Below, piece after piece: positions 50,677 to 63,700 of a stretch of DNA of 64,000 bases (position 1 is the stretch's first letter; each line of letters opens with the position of its first letter). The position numbers and the translations under genes are program-made. The stretch is from NCBI GenBank assembly GCA_014549065.1, contig JACDOX010000001.1, forward strand, positions 4,889,481 through 4,953,480, in the 5' to 3' direction. Below the pieces are notes generated by a model, which did not search any database, was not told the origin of the DNA, and saw nothing but the letters and a program-made list of their open reading frames with translations. Source of the stretch: Cardinalis cardinalis. Its lineage: Eukaryota; Chordata; Aves; Passeriformes; Cardinalidae.

Positions 50677-53600
50677 TGTTGAAAGAGATTCCTGTCCTTA
50701 CTTAAAATATAGATATAACCCTGTAAAAAAATCTTTAAATTTTTCCTGATCCTGATNAGGACTTTTGTCTTCTTATTCCTTTCATATGCTTAGTTAAAAT
50801 GATAATAATAAAAAAACCAAAAACCAAAACACCCACGAGATTAAATGATGCATATACAGAAATGTGAAAAGAATGTTCTAAATTACTATTATTTTCCAAA
50901 AATCATGTAATTAATTGACTGACTCATGTTTTATAGCCACTTAGGCACTGCAGTATGATGGCTGTCAGGTGTCAGTAAGCTGGCAGCTTAAAAGTTGCCT
51001 CTTTAAGTAGTCCCCAACAAATGAATTGCTCACTGTGTGTGGGGGTGGATTCTGGCCCAGTGTTTGCTGAGACACTGTTGGTTGAGGCTCTTATGATACT
51101 GCTGGTGTCTGGCTCTGCCTTCTGTGGTACATTTTTCCCTGCTATGGGCTGGAAAAAGTGGTTAGAGGTAAGACTAAGAGGGGGTTCCAGAGAGTCAGTG
51201 AGTCTGAGGCCTTATCTAAACAAAAATGGTACCAATTTAACTGAACCTATTTAGACACAGAGGTTGCTGAATTAATGCCACCCCCTTTTTTTTCTTTNTT
51301 TTTTTTTCTAGAATGAAGTCTGGGNAGAAGCATTATTCATGTCAGTACAATTTATACTGTTCCTAATGGCTATACTTTCCCCTTTGTACTGTCAACAGCA
51401 CTTGTTTTGTAACTCTTCTGTGCATATTTCAGCATATTCCTGGATGGTAAACCAGAAACTGGGTCCTGCAGATTTTGCTATATAATTTCTTCCTTCAAAG
51501 TTTATTTCCTAACCCTTTTAGTGATAGTCTGAATATTTAGCACAAGTCCATTTGTATATTCTCTTGTAAGTATATTCACCTGTCACCTTGTTTATGGAGA
51601 TGCTTCCAATAGTTTCTTTTAATTTTTTGTGCAATATAGTGTATTAAGTGGAGAAAGGGGGAGAATTTGACCCTGTAGAAGGATTCTACAAAAATTTGCT
51701 ACATCACATGGCAAAATAGACGTTTTTCATGCAGAATTTTCCCTCATGTCAAGATATTGGCTCATGACTGACAGTAGGAAAAAGCAAGTATTGCAGACAA
51801 TTTGTGTCAATGTATTCCACATAAATCAAGAGAGGGACCTAAGCAGAAAAGCATAACTATAAGTTAATTTTCTTTGTTGCCAGAAGCATTCCTGGCACCT
51901 TCAGTAAGACTTGGTGATAAGTGCTGGTAGAGATGAGCCCAAAAAGCATCCCTTGTGAGCTGGCTTGCGTGTTAAACCACATGACTTCCAGGTCTCAGAG
52001 AAGGTGTGGTTTCAAAATGGAGAAATCAGAGCAGCAAGCTAAAAGAATGACTTTTTCCCCCTTTGTAATAATAATGTCAGAGATGTTATTACATTTGGCC
52101 CCAGGAACAGATTGGAAGTGTTTCTCAGAAGGGAAGTGCTTCCAGCTCCATGTCTCTCTCAAGTGTTCCATTCCCATGTACTTGCTGGAAGCCTTTCAGG
52201 AAACCACATTCCCTTTCCCGTCCCTGTTCAGCAATGCAATCCTTCCCAGCCACTGCGGCTCACAGACTGTCTTATCCTCTGGGCCTGGGAAAGGAATGTG
52301 ACAATGAGGGGGCAAAAGTGGTGGCACTTCCAATCCCATCCCATGCTGCCTTCCAGAAGAAACCTCTCCTCCTTGGCCTTCCTTACCTTATGAAAGGGTT
52401 TTCTACATCCATAAGCATGTTTAGAAAGATCTGCAGTCTCTAATTTTCCAGTGTGTGGTGGGGGAAGAATGTAATTTTAGCTGTAAACAGTCACATGGAC
52501 AGATCTTCAGCCTTGTGCGAATCTGCCCGATGCTCCTGAGGTCACACTGTGCTGTGTTCATTTACACTGACCCAGTGTCTGGCTCCCAAAGTTGTTCCTG
52601 ATAGCCTTAAATGATAGCTGGTGTCTGTGAGTACCACATGTGAATGAAACACCACTGCTGTGCAGAGCAAATGCCCTGAAACTGTGCGCTAGTGCCTTTT
52701 TCCAGATAATCAACAATTCAAAAAGATGGTGAAGAAATGCTGTTTATATTACAAGTTTCAGTAATTAAGATAAAGGGGGTAGGAATAAGAGAAGGGATCA
52801 AGGAACTGTTAATGACTGAGAGGACAGAATCATATTAGAGGCAGAGATGTAAACTTGTTTTACTGTTGCAAAAAGCCCAGGAGATGCACATTTCATTCTG
52901 CAGAGAAATATTCTGATCAGTACTTTTTTCTGCCATAACAGCCGGGGATTGAGCTTGGATCCCAGCCAACCTTTTTTATTCTCTCTTTAAACTAAACAAT
53001 CAATTAAAAGAGAACACAAGGCAGGATAGTTTAGCCAGTTCTGTTAGTTTTAACAGAATGGGTTATTGGGCAATGCCATCGTGGCACAGAACAATTCCTC
53101 TCAGCTTCTGTGCCACAAGAGCAGTTAAAGCTTCCAAGATGAATTTCCAGCCATTGCTGTTAGGATGACTGTTTTATTTATTTTTCTTTAGTTTTATGCT
53201 GTTTCATTTGCTTGTCATTTTTTATGGTTTGCATTGTGTGGTGCATGGGTGGTAATGATTAGATAGTGATTCTCAGCACAACAGTTTCTCTTGAAGCAGA
53301 CATTTGTCCACCCTGAGACAATTGCTCTCCAAAACTGAAGGAAAAAATTATGGGAGGGAAGCCTTACAGCTAGTGGAGTCAAAGAAAAATCTCTTATTGA
53401 CCTAAGTGGGCAGGAAGACTGGGAGACAGATTGCTATTCTTTCCATGTTTTGAAAGATTTGAGAAGCTGAGGCTTGGAAAAATCAGGATAAGTCTGTGAC
53501 CTTNGGAAACTATTTGGAAGCTGCAGGTGCACAGTAGCTCTAAAAAATTACAACGCTTACTTAGGCATCAGAAATGGCTTCAGGGGACATGGTTTCAGAG

Positions 53601-53721
53601 AAGTAGCTTAATTTTATTTTGATTTTTTAATCTAAGTGGTTTAGACTGTGGACATTATGGTTAAGTGGGCAAGAGTTGGGAAGCCGATTTTTATTCGAGC
53701 TCCCGGTGCTCTTTTAATGTG

Positions 53722-53835
53722 TCCCCTTGCAGTAGCTTTTAACCCTGTTACACTTAGGAATCATCTGTAAACTGGGAATAACAGTGTTGCCTACTTTAGG
53801 TTTTGAAGCTTGACTAAATAATGTTTGTAAGAAAC
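53722..53835 (+). mobile_element. MIR SINE, 3' part
   Basis: The order TTGCAGTAGCTTTTAACCCT, then CATCTGTAAACTGGGAATAA (about 53762-53781), then GTTGCCTACTTTAGG and an AGCTTGACTAAATAATG-like tail follows the 3' half of MIR (AAGTTACTTAACCT, CATCTGTAAAATGGGGATAA, CCTACCTCATAGGG, GGATTAAATGA). It is an ancient, inactive SINE. Confidence 0.65.
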
Positions 53836-53931
53836 TATGTGAGGCCAAAGTAATTCTGAGGCTAATCAGTTGCAGAGATGGAGCTGACACACAGGACTGT
53901 CAATAATTTGACACCATATACATTTCCTTTA

Positions 53932-54020
53932 CAGAAGTGGTTCCCAAACTTCACTGGCCCATGGGAAGCCCACTAAGAAAGTAATGTGCTGCATATAACA
54001 TGTGCTTTGCTCTTTTCCAG
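53932..54020. mobile_element. Possible hAT DNA transposon terminus
   Basis: CAGAAGTGGTTCCCAAACTT at 53932 is close to the CAGTGGTTCYCAAACTTT ends of many ancient hAT-family nonautonomous elements, followed by CACTGGCCCATGGG and AAGCCCACT. The second terminus and the 8-bp target duplication were not found, so length and family are uncertain. Confidence 0.4.
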
Positions 54021-56024
54021 TGGTCTTAATTTTAACTCTTTAATTTCCAGCAGCCACCAGAAATAGAGAGGATTTTAGCAGCAGAATGGAAGACTGCTAC
54101 TTCATAGGGATTTTAGAAACATAAATGTTATCCCACTTTGTGTGAATTCATGAAGTCATTAAATAGAGGTTAGGANTTTTTTTGTGTGTGTGTTCTTCAG
54201 TGGGAATTAATTTTCCACCAGAAATTNTTCAGGGAAAATGAAAGGATTTCTTTTTTGTGTATGTGNAAAACATATTGTTTAATATATCTCATGACTTTCT
54301 GTGTTAAAAAAAAGTGTCATCACCTTCACCTCATTACATCAACTCAGCTTGTTTTCAGCTTCAGCTGTGCAGTGTTTATCACCCTCTANTGTCATATATT
54401 ACACAGCTGCAGAATGGCAAGGTTTTTACAAAAAACAAAACAAGAAAGCCAAATCCAATCCAGAAGTGAAGTTCCTGGTAGGTGTGAACAGTGTAGTGAG
54501 TAAAATGTCATTAAGAAGAAAATATTTGCTGAAGGACTGGAATGCCAAAGTTACAAGTTTATTTACAAGATTTCAAATATTAACATAAAAAAAAAAATTT
54601 GAAATGTTCATAGCATGAAGTGTCAGTAAAACTTTTTCCCATTAACAGTCATGAAGCTGATTATGTTTGTATTACATCAACAAAGTCAGAAGGCTTGAAG
54701 TGAATTGAAGAGCAGGAATTTTCTACCCCTGGATCATGGTTTGGTCTATCTGAAAGGTTGCTGCACTTTAAAACATGAATCCTATAATCTTTTTGCTGTA
54801 CTGCCATTCACACGAGGTAACATATTAAGATTTACCACGTCCTTCAATTTAAATGCCTTGAAATTAGCAATCATCTCAGATAGTCTTGGCCATAACTGCT
54901 CTCTTCCTTCTCACAAAACCATCACAATAATAATATGTAGCAGTTATTGTTTTGAAATTATTTGAAACCTTCTGGAAAAGTGCTGCACAGGTAGTCACAA
55001 GTAAGTGAGCAGAGCCATCAGCCATGCTGAGCACTGGGGCCAGGGTCTGTTCTGAGCCAGTGCCAGCAGCCACCACTCTTCTCCCAGTGCATGGGGACCT
55101 CCACCAGGAGCACCTCCACCAGGAGCATGGCCAGTGGCCAAAGGGAGGGGGCCCCTATCTGGACTGGGCAATTTCTCAACTATGAGTGTTTTTTCAGCCT
55201 GTGTATACTGACAGTCTGGGTACTGGGGACAAAACCGTTCAGCAAGACAGCTGAGGGTGGTGCCTTTTATTCCTGTCCCATTCCATATGTTCTTCTGAGG
55301 ATGCAGAACCTCCTAGAACATGAGGCGAATAAGAAATCATGTGCATCAGTGACCCCAGTGAGAGGAAGTTATCAAACAGTATTTGCTGTGAAAACAGATT
55401 GATATTCATCACTTTAAACGGTTACAATATCCTTGTTGGAATGAGCTGCAAAGTTGGTGCATCTGTCTCAGGAGTAAAGTGATATGCCACCCATAGAGTG
55501 GTGAGACATAAATAATCATGCTACAAGTCATGTCTTCTGTTAAAGAGCCTGATATCCCCTGTTTTAAACTGACAAGAAGTAATCTGTGAAAAACAGGATT
55601 GGTAGACATCTGCTGTTAAAGTAAGATCCCTGCTTTGTACTCCTTTTACATCAGCCAACTAGTTGATTTAACCACTTCAGCAGAAGCAGTATTTAAATCA
55701 CATTTAATTATGACTTGCAAACTTGACTCCTGACTCGATGCACAGNATCTGCATTGCTATATGTTTTATGTTTATTTTTAAATTAAATTGGATAATGTAT
55801 TTTCTTCATGGTATCCTTCCTTATTCACTGACTCTTCCCTTTACATTCTGCATCTGAGCAAAGACGTGTTCATATTTTAGAGTCAGTGGTGGCACATGGA
55901 TATAAAGTCAAACAAGCCCAGCATTCTTCTACTTNATAGGTAGCCTCCAGATCTCTCAATCTCCCATTCTCATTAAACAAAATCCCTGAAATTTGTGCTG
56001 TGTTGCTGCCTTCTAATATGAGGA
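54021..56024. other. Noncoding DNA, nothing recognised
   Basis: Unique sequence between the hAT-like terminus and the MIR. Open frames are short and domain-free. It includes a 15-bp duplicated unit at 55097-55126. Confidence 0.55.
55097..55126. repeat. 15-bp tandem duplication
   Basis: ACCTCCACCAGGAGC occurs twice without a gap. Confidence 0.85.
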
Positions 56025-56165
56025 AGTGGTGCAGTGGATGACGCATGGATTTGCCTCCAGGGGAGCTGGATAGTATTCCCAGCTCTGCCATTTGCTGGCT
56101 AATATCCCACCACTCACTTAAGGTTTTTGTGTCTCAGTTTCTCCAACTATGACAGAAGCCAGCAT
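56025..56165 (+). mobile_element. MIR SINE
   Basis: The segment follows MIR from near its 5' region through the core. It has AGTGGTGCAGTGGATGACG near 56025, then TTCCCAGCTCTGCCATTTGC near 56086, and TGTCTCAGTTTCTCCAACTA near 56130. These correspond to GTGGTTAAGAGCACG, TCCCGGCTCTGCCACTTAC and TGCCTCAGTTTCCTCATCTG in the family. MIRs descend from a tRNA-derived SINE active before amniotes split and are dead in birds. This is the clearest MIR in the window. Confidence 0.75.
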
Positions 56166-57334
56166 TTCTCAATGAAATCAATAATAGATTCTTACTGGGT
56201 TCGGTGGCACTCTAGCACTCTGAGATTTGTGAGGGGAAAAAAACCCTAATTGTTGCTTTTCATAAGTTTTCCTTGGTTGTCTTTCATTAGTTTTACTTCA
56301 CATGAGCATGATTCCGATTTATTCTTAGCCTGCTCTTTTACCAGTTTGAAACAACATCTCATACAAAGGTTTATCAGGATTTTATAACCATCAGTTCTGC
56401 TCAATCCTTTCCTAATGTTTCATAAATATTTCTCCCTTAAATTTCTACAGTATAATGCAAACATAATTCCTTACTCCCATGTAATGGAAAACGGAAGGGA
56501 CAAGACAGTATTCAAAAATGCTCAACTTATGAAATAATAAGTATTAGTTGACATGCCCCAGAGAGACATGACTGGCCAGCTGCTCTGGGTGAAACAAATA
56601 AATAGAAAAATCCTTTATTAATGATGTATTCTGCAGTAGATTCTATCTGGGGAATTCTGTAGAAATGGACTCTTTCTCATCTTCTTCCTATAAATGCACT
56701 AAGGAGAAGACTGAGTTCCTAGAGGTTTGGTAGGCACATAAACAGTGTACAAATATATATGGAACAGTCACATTGAGGGAGGATTTCAGCTTTGGTAACC
56801 ACTACATCTTGAATTTTCTTTGGCTTCCCTCAGTCAGCTTAAGACTGTGGGTGAGACTTTCCAAATATAGACAACCAAAATTCTGACCAAAAAATACACA
56901 CATTCGCAGGAGCAGATTAAAGCAGGATTCATGGATTTGGGCCTTGGGCTTGGAGGGGGCCAGTATAACCACAATGTTTGAATTGAAGTATCTGTCAGCT
57001 TGGGCTCTGGTGTTAGGGCTGTGGAGGTGGGAGGTAGAGCTGACAGGCTACGGAGGCGGTTGAGTCATGGGAATTTTTACTGTAGTTTGGATGGATTTGG
57101 TTATTTTATTGCATTGCTCTAGCTTGCTTAAGGCATGCTGGTTGGCCTGACTCCAGGTCTTCTTTAGTCTGACTCTGCCCCAGCAGTGGGTCACTTTGTC
57201 CCACAAATTGTACACTCACAGAGGTTGCACTTACTCTGTTTCTGATGTGAGATGGAAGATAGGCTAGCCACGGTAACAGGAAGTTTTGTGTACTAATATA
57301 AGCTTGTTGAATAATTTAGGTTGTGACAATGGTG
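56166..57334. other. Noncoding DNA, nothing recognised
   Basis: Unique sequence between a MIR and a CR1 fragment. No exon, RNA gene or further repeat was recognised. Confidence 0.55.
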
Positions 57335-57745
57335 TTGAGACCCNCTCCTTCAGCTCTTCCTTTTCCAAATGAACCCAGCTTGCTCAGCTGTCCTCGCAAG
57401 TCACGTACCCCAGCCCTTGGTCCACCTTGGTGGCCCTCAGCTTTACTTACTCCAGTTTGTCAGTGTCCCAAAATTGGATTCAGTAGTCCAGATGTAGTCT
57501 CACAAGTGCTGAATAGAGGGGAATAATCACTTCCTTGACTTGCTGGTTATTTTCTTAATAAAACAGCCNAGTATGAGGTTGGCTTTTAAGGCTGCAAAGG
57601 CGCACTACTGATTCATGTTCAGTTTTTCCTCCAGGAGCCCTGGGTCCTTTTTTTGCAAAGCTGCTTTCCAGTCAGTTGGTCTCTAGATTATCCCAGATGC
57701 AGGACTTAGTATTTGCCTTTGTTGAATGTCATGAAGTCATGTATC
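57335..57745 (-). mobile_element. CR1 LINE fragment, ORF2 C-terminal region
   Basis: On the minus strand the segment follows the part of CR1 ORF2 that lies downstream of the reverse transcriptase core. Matching stretches on the plus strand include GTTGAATGTCATGAAG near 57720, AGGTTGGCTTTTAAGGCTGC near 57577, GGAATAATCACTTCCTTGAC near 57520 and AGATGTAGTCTCACAAGTGC near 57491. The reading frame is broken by stops and indels, and the 3' UTR and tail are absent. Divergence is clearly greater than in the CR1 tails at 9085 and 37465. It is an old dead fragment with no coding capacity. Confidence 0.85.
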
Positions 57746-60700
57746 CCTCTAGGTACAGATGCTCATTTTGCACACACAGTGCATTATTGCAAATANAATT
57801 GTCTGCTTGTACATGTATTCATTGGATTTATAGGTTTATAGACATATTTCGGTTTTGTTGACAGCCTTGTGGTTTCCAGAGACCAATGAACCAGTTAAAT
57901 TCCTAAACTTCATATATATGCAGGGAGATTTCTCTTAGAACACTTCTAAGGATAGACCTCTCTGTTAGGTAGGGTTCTGTTTTGTTTGTCACTTGTTCTC
58001 CTTGACTTTTGTCATTCTTAGATAAAGGCAGTGAGGANCACATGAGGTATATTGGTATAATCAGTAACACAGACTTGTCTGGACCTCAGGAGATAAGTCT
58101 GTACTGTATCAGCAGACAGCCCCTGAGAATGCTTTTCAAAGAAAAAAAGTTTCCTCTATCTTTCAAAGGGAGCTTCCTTCTGTTGTCTTTATTGGAAGTC
58201 AGATTGCTCATTGGCCTCCTCCAGAGTTGGAGAAATTCCTCTGAAGACCCCTTAAATTGCATTTCAATTATACAGGAGTCTGCCCTTGCAGGACCATTTT
58301 GTTTCCAAGCCACCCTGTGGCTTCTCAGAGGTGATGTTGTTTTGGAATCCCCATTTCAGGTAAAAAAGAAAGCCCTGTTCTNTCAGCCTCCAACAGACAT
58401 GTGCCTGAAAAGGCATATCTAATTGATTTACAGAGAATCAAGTGCTCTCTGTAGATAATGTTTGCACAGTGTAAATCTCTCACAAATTAGGCATTCCAAG
58501 GAATGTGTTCATCAACAAGGAGTTACAGGGCAACACTGATCTTTAGTGGTAAGTAAATGCAAAAGACAAATGATACAGAATAATTTGATATTACAGACTA
58601 AAAATTAAAATTTTCATTTCACATTTACAATGCAAAATAAGTATTCTGGTTCTCAGATGTGCTGGTGGATGTTAATAATTGCAAAATCAGCTGACATAAC
58701 AGTATCAGTAAGATGTTTTGAGCTTAAAGGGCTTTAAAAAAGGAAGCAGATCCTAAGATCGAGTGAGATGGATTGAAAATACTCCAGGATGATTCAAATG
58801 CCAGATCCCAGTCTGGGTTTGGGCCATGTGTAAATTTTGTTTGGTCTTTCCCAGGTCCATAAGAGATGGAGTTGCTGGCATTCTTGTGGGAGACCCTGTA
58901 TTTCATACTATTTGTCATTCTTTCAGAGATCTGGAGTTTGTCTGCTATTTCCTGCAGAGAAAACCTTGGTAAAAGTCACCCAGAGAATCTCAGTAAAGGA
59001 GACTGCACTTTGGTAAAAGTCAAATGAGAAGTCTTGTTGCAGTGATTTAATAAAGGCAACAGGTTATATCTCTATTGATTCTGGCTTATTTCCTCTACAT
59101 AAAAGAAGACTTTTTGCTGCCTTTGAAAATAAAACATATACCAGACTCTTATTGTTTTTATTGGTAGAAGCTCTTGCAGTGTATAACTGTTAGTACAAGA
59201 ATGAAAAGTTCTGGGTAAAAAAATTGAGGGAAAGATATGAGTGGAAGTTAACTTTTCTGAAGTGTAATTAATGTATATGAAAACACAAAATGTTTGTTTT
59301 TCAGTTTCCTATCACATTTTCCATCTGGTATCTGCAAAGCTTTTAAACTTCCACTTCCTCTGCGCATTTTTGCAATATTCCTATTCACAGGAAGTAAGAG
59401 GAAGAGCTTTATGAGGGATACGTTACAAATAGACTGCATGTAGGTGTTTGGACAAAATAGCTGGGCTCAAATCTCATCTGGTATAAACGGATGACCCTTC
59501 AATGGAAGTATGAAATTCAGCTTGTCTGTGACCTAGTGCTTCGTTCTGCAGCACTGGTTATTTTTTGTACAAATCACTGTTATTTTTTTCCTGGTGCTTT
59601 TCATCTGTGATCTCAAAACACCTTATTAGGCAAGAATGAAGGTCTTTACAGTTTTTCGACTTGGTAACTGTAAATACAGTCTGTGCCTAAGAAGTGCTTC
59701 AAAGGCCAGGAGTTGGTAGCAGACTTCACTGATCTGCTGAGCCAGGTCCCTTTATTCCCAGTTCAACATACTATCAATACATTGCTTTCCAGTGTAAATG
59801 AGTGTTTCATAAACAGACTGAAGAACAGCACAGCTCTCAACAGCTTGTGAAAACAAGAATAAAGCAATCAATTATAGCTTTGTGTCTTGATTGCAAAAAG
59901 ATTGGTCTTAGGACTCATGAGTGTGAAAAGAACATAAAGGCTCTGGTGAATTGCATTGTTCTGCTCACATTTCCCTCAACAACAACAGGAACCCAAGATG
60001 CCACTGAGGAGTGGGTTATTACTCACATAGTTTTGTAACAGCAGCACTGAGGTTATTACAATGTACATGTTACATAGCAAGGCTGTAGAAGCCTACATAG
60101 AGCCATTCTTTCCTTTTTTTTTTCTCTCCTATTCATTTTTCCTTTCATCACTGAAGGCAGCTAGAGCCTTCTAGTGTGAAATTCAAGAGGAGAGCCAAGC
60201 TTCCTCTCCTTTAAACATTCCAAANGATTGATGAACTCAAGATCTGCTTCAGCATCAACATCCAAGTTTTGCAAATAGTATCTGTCTTACTAATTAGCTG
60301 ATCCAAGCCTCCAGATTTCAAACTACAAATATAAATATCCCATGACTTTAATCAATCTCCAGTCCAGCTATAGGAGTCTTATTCTGTTACTCATTTCTTA
60401 CAAGTTCCACTTCTTCTTCATATTACTTTTCAGAATAGTAAATTAATTTCCATAAATGTAGAGTGATTTAANTTATTTTTTTCCCCTGAAAGCTTGAAAC
60501 AATCCATTCACAAATCTTTCCTCCCTCTTGTGACTTCTCCTCCCAGCCCACAGGTATAACAAAACTGCCTTGCAAGATGAGCCTAAAAAGTCTATGAACA
60601 TAAGCTTGTAAATCTGGCTCTTGAACAAGCTCTATTATTTTTAACTGCTTTTGTGTAAGACAAGAGGCTATGTAAAGAACAGGATGTTTTGAACATTGAA

Positions 60701-63700
60701 CTCTGGTGCATTACGTAATACTTCTGCTACAGATTTGATGTAATTTCTCTGCAGGTGTCAAAGGCATCATAATGAGTATGCTACTGAGATGCTAAACATT
60801 TAGTCTTTATAAGCCCAGTGGAATTATTGATATACTTTTTTTATCAGCAGAAATGCCAAGTTTTCAGTTTGTGTTATATTCAATTGCAATTACAGCCTAT
60901 TCTTGTAGTCTATTTAGATTTTATTGTACTTTGAAATAACTGTAAACAGGATACTTTACAGACTTTTGTTAATCTCCACTTTTTTTAGGAGACGCATGAG
61001 GTGAACCACTTCTGTCTTCCTGGGGANCTAGGGCTGCTATATTTTCCTTAAGTAGGGAAGGATAATTGCATTTGTATCTACTCTGCACGATTGCTCTGCA
61101 GCCAGGTTCTCAGTTGCTCTTCTTGCCTCAGTCCCTCCGGGAAATTCAATGATACAGAAACTAATCCTTCCAAATAATGCAGGTGTCAGAGGTCTGTGTA
61201 AGAGGAAGGCTTGGCAGAATCTCTTGTGGAAATTTACACAACATCTGCCCACACAATGGCTGGACAGTACTGTTCTTCCTTCAGTTGTCAGGTGCATTGG
61301 AAAGTGTATAGAAGAAAACCCAAAGAAAACAGTAGATCCAAGATTCTAATGCATGAAAAAAATGCAGTTATTGTTGGAAATAAAAACCATTATTCATTTT
61401 TCAAACAATTTTTCTTGACTCATTAGTACCTTCTGTCTTGCAAAAGTGCACTTGGTAGTAATTGAGCCATTAAAGAAAGAAGATATCATCATATTTTAGT
61501 AAGATAATCAGTTAATTTTGTCAGGGAAATTTGCCTCTCTGACTACCAAACCTGAGCTTAAGAGTCTCCACTTATAATACACATGTAAACAAGGGCTTGA
61601 TTTTACATGGTAAAAACATGGCTCAAACTAATGTGGAAGAACAGTGCGGTAGTGAGTTGGGAACACAATACTGAGAGGGATTTCTCTGAAGAGGGAACGC
61701 ATTATTTGTTCTGCTGTTTCTATCTCTCTCACCCATTCAGTTTCAACACCCTCTTCATGCTGCACTCATTTTGTGTCCTGGCTTCTAGATACATTCCTCC
61801 ATGGTCACTTAGNGTTCTCTGGTATCATCTTACCATCATACACGATTCTTTACAGACAACTATTATCAGCTTTACGCTCACTTATTCACAAATTAGTGCC
61901 ATTATTGTGGTGGATGAGCTAAGAACTGTGCTGCTCTTGGTGTCCTCTAAGTATCGCTTTTCCCCTGGGCCACTCATTCAACATGGGGTGGGAAAAGTCA
62001 CATTCCTTGCTAAATTCAGCTACTGTCTAATGAGACCCGTCTGTGTTGCCTTTCTGAATGGAAATTCTGGCCGTTGAAAACACCTGTTCGATCACCCAGT
62101 TCGTATTTCTGCCTGCAGGAGGGAAGTCCCAGTTGTACATTTACCAGTGCTTTGGCCAGCCTAAAAAGGGGCAGTTTTTGAGGTAATTTTGATCCTCATC
62201 TTGCCTTCCTGATTCGACACAATTTTTAAGTGTCCATTTTGTCATGACATAAATGACTGTGCAAGGCATTTAAGCAATGATGAGCTGTCTTTGGGGGCTG
62301 GCTGANGCACAGCCTGGACACTGGGATGAGAAGAAAAAGTTGGAGGCAGTGTCCTCCTTCTGGTCCTCACAGAACAGCTCATAATGTGACACATGTGCTT
62401 TGCACAAGGACTTGTCCTCAGCAGCAGATGTGTTCCTGCTTGCTTGCTTGCTGGGGTCTTGTTGAGCTTCTCTATTGCCCTGCATCTAAGAGAGTGATTG
62501 CANTGCCTCCAGTGATGAAAACCCAGTATGAAAGTTATGCATAGGAACAGTCATATTTAATTGTTTATTCATCCATGATTACATATGTTGTTCATGGTCA
62601 GAATCAAAGCCCTTTATATCTTACAGGAAGTAAAGGAAGAAAGGGAAGAAAGCTCACTACCCCATCCAGTCAATGGAATGCTAAGGAAAATCAAGTCCCA
62701 TAGAGAACTGTATGTTGCATTGCCAAGTCTTAAAGTTTTGTTTCAAATCTGGTGATATTTTATATATTTAAGCCTTCATTCCGTTAAGTCAAGGGATACT
62801 GTGAGAATCTGAACATTCGTTTTAAAAAAGAAACTTCAGTAATCTTACAGCATGTTGTGAGGGTTTGAAAACTCACAAATTAGGAGACAAGAAAGGATGA
62901 ACTCTTTGAAAATCTTACGACTTTTCCTCCTGCAGCCTTGGGATTTTTCAGCTGTGATTCACAATTTTTGAAAATTTGGAACAGCTGACAGTATTTCTGT
63001 CCTTTTAAGGTGCTGCTATTTAATGCAGATGGTACTCTGAGGATAGCTTCTCTGGCAAAGGAGANTTTTTAAAATCCATAGCTCATCTTTTAGAGTGCTT
63101 GGCACAATGGGGCTGTGAGCCTTCGCTGAGAATTTCAGGCACAACCACAGTAAAAATAATAAATAAANGGGGCATCTCATTCTATCCAGAGATGCTGTAT
63201 GGAACTGCTGTTAAAATACACATTTGCAAATAAAAGCAGTCTAAATTTAACTATGACTCAATTTCACTAAATCTGACCCATTTTTGTTCTGTGTTTCAAT
63301 TTAACACTTATTTACATTCTTAGACTTGGCGCTGTCGGAAGAGAAAGGAGGGGGAGCAGGCATTTTCATCCTCAGAATTGCTATAAAAAAATGGTGATTA
63401 GGAAAACACAGCTATAGTCAGCCTGAAGCTGGGTAGCTCATTTGAACCCACTATAAAAGAAAAGATCGTTTTCTCATCCTATTAAAACCAAGTTAGCAAT
63501 GGCTGCGTAGGCGGCAGGAGATCAGAAGTGAACGTCCAACTTGGAGTTCGTACAACTGGGGTCNGGTCCAAAGCAAACTGCCTGATTAGTGAAACAATTT
63601 GTTTTTTACAATGACAGCAAATAGGTAAATCTTGTGAGCGTCAGGAAATCCTGGAGGAATTTGAATGGGAGCACTGACTGGTTTGCAAGTTGCACTTTGA

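Larger units (their letters stand above)
43529..53721. other. Noncoding DNA, no gene recognised
   Basis: Unique DNA of mixed composition. It holds the T46 tract at 50135-50180 and the tandem unit at 50621-50676, listed separately. A minus-strand frame at 49081-49491 (136 codons) looks less random than its neighbours but matches no family I know and is treated as a finding. No splice-bounded exon was recognised. Confidence 0.5.

Noticed and set aside
61607..62077. 156-codon frame on the plus strand
   Set aside because: It contains an N-derived unknown residue and a composition typical of random AT-rich sequence; no family is recognised.
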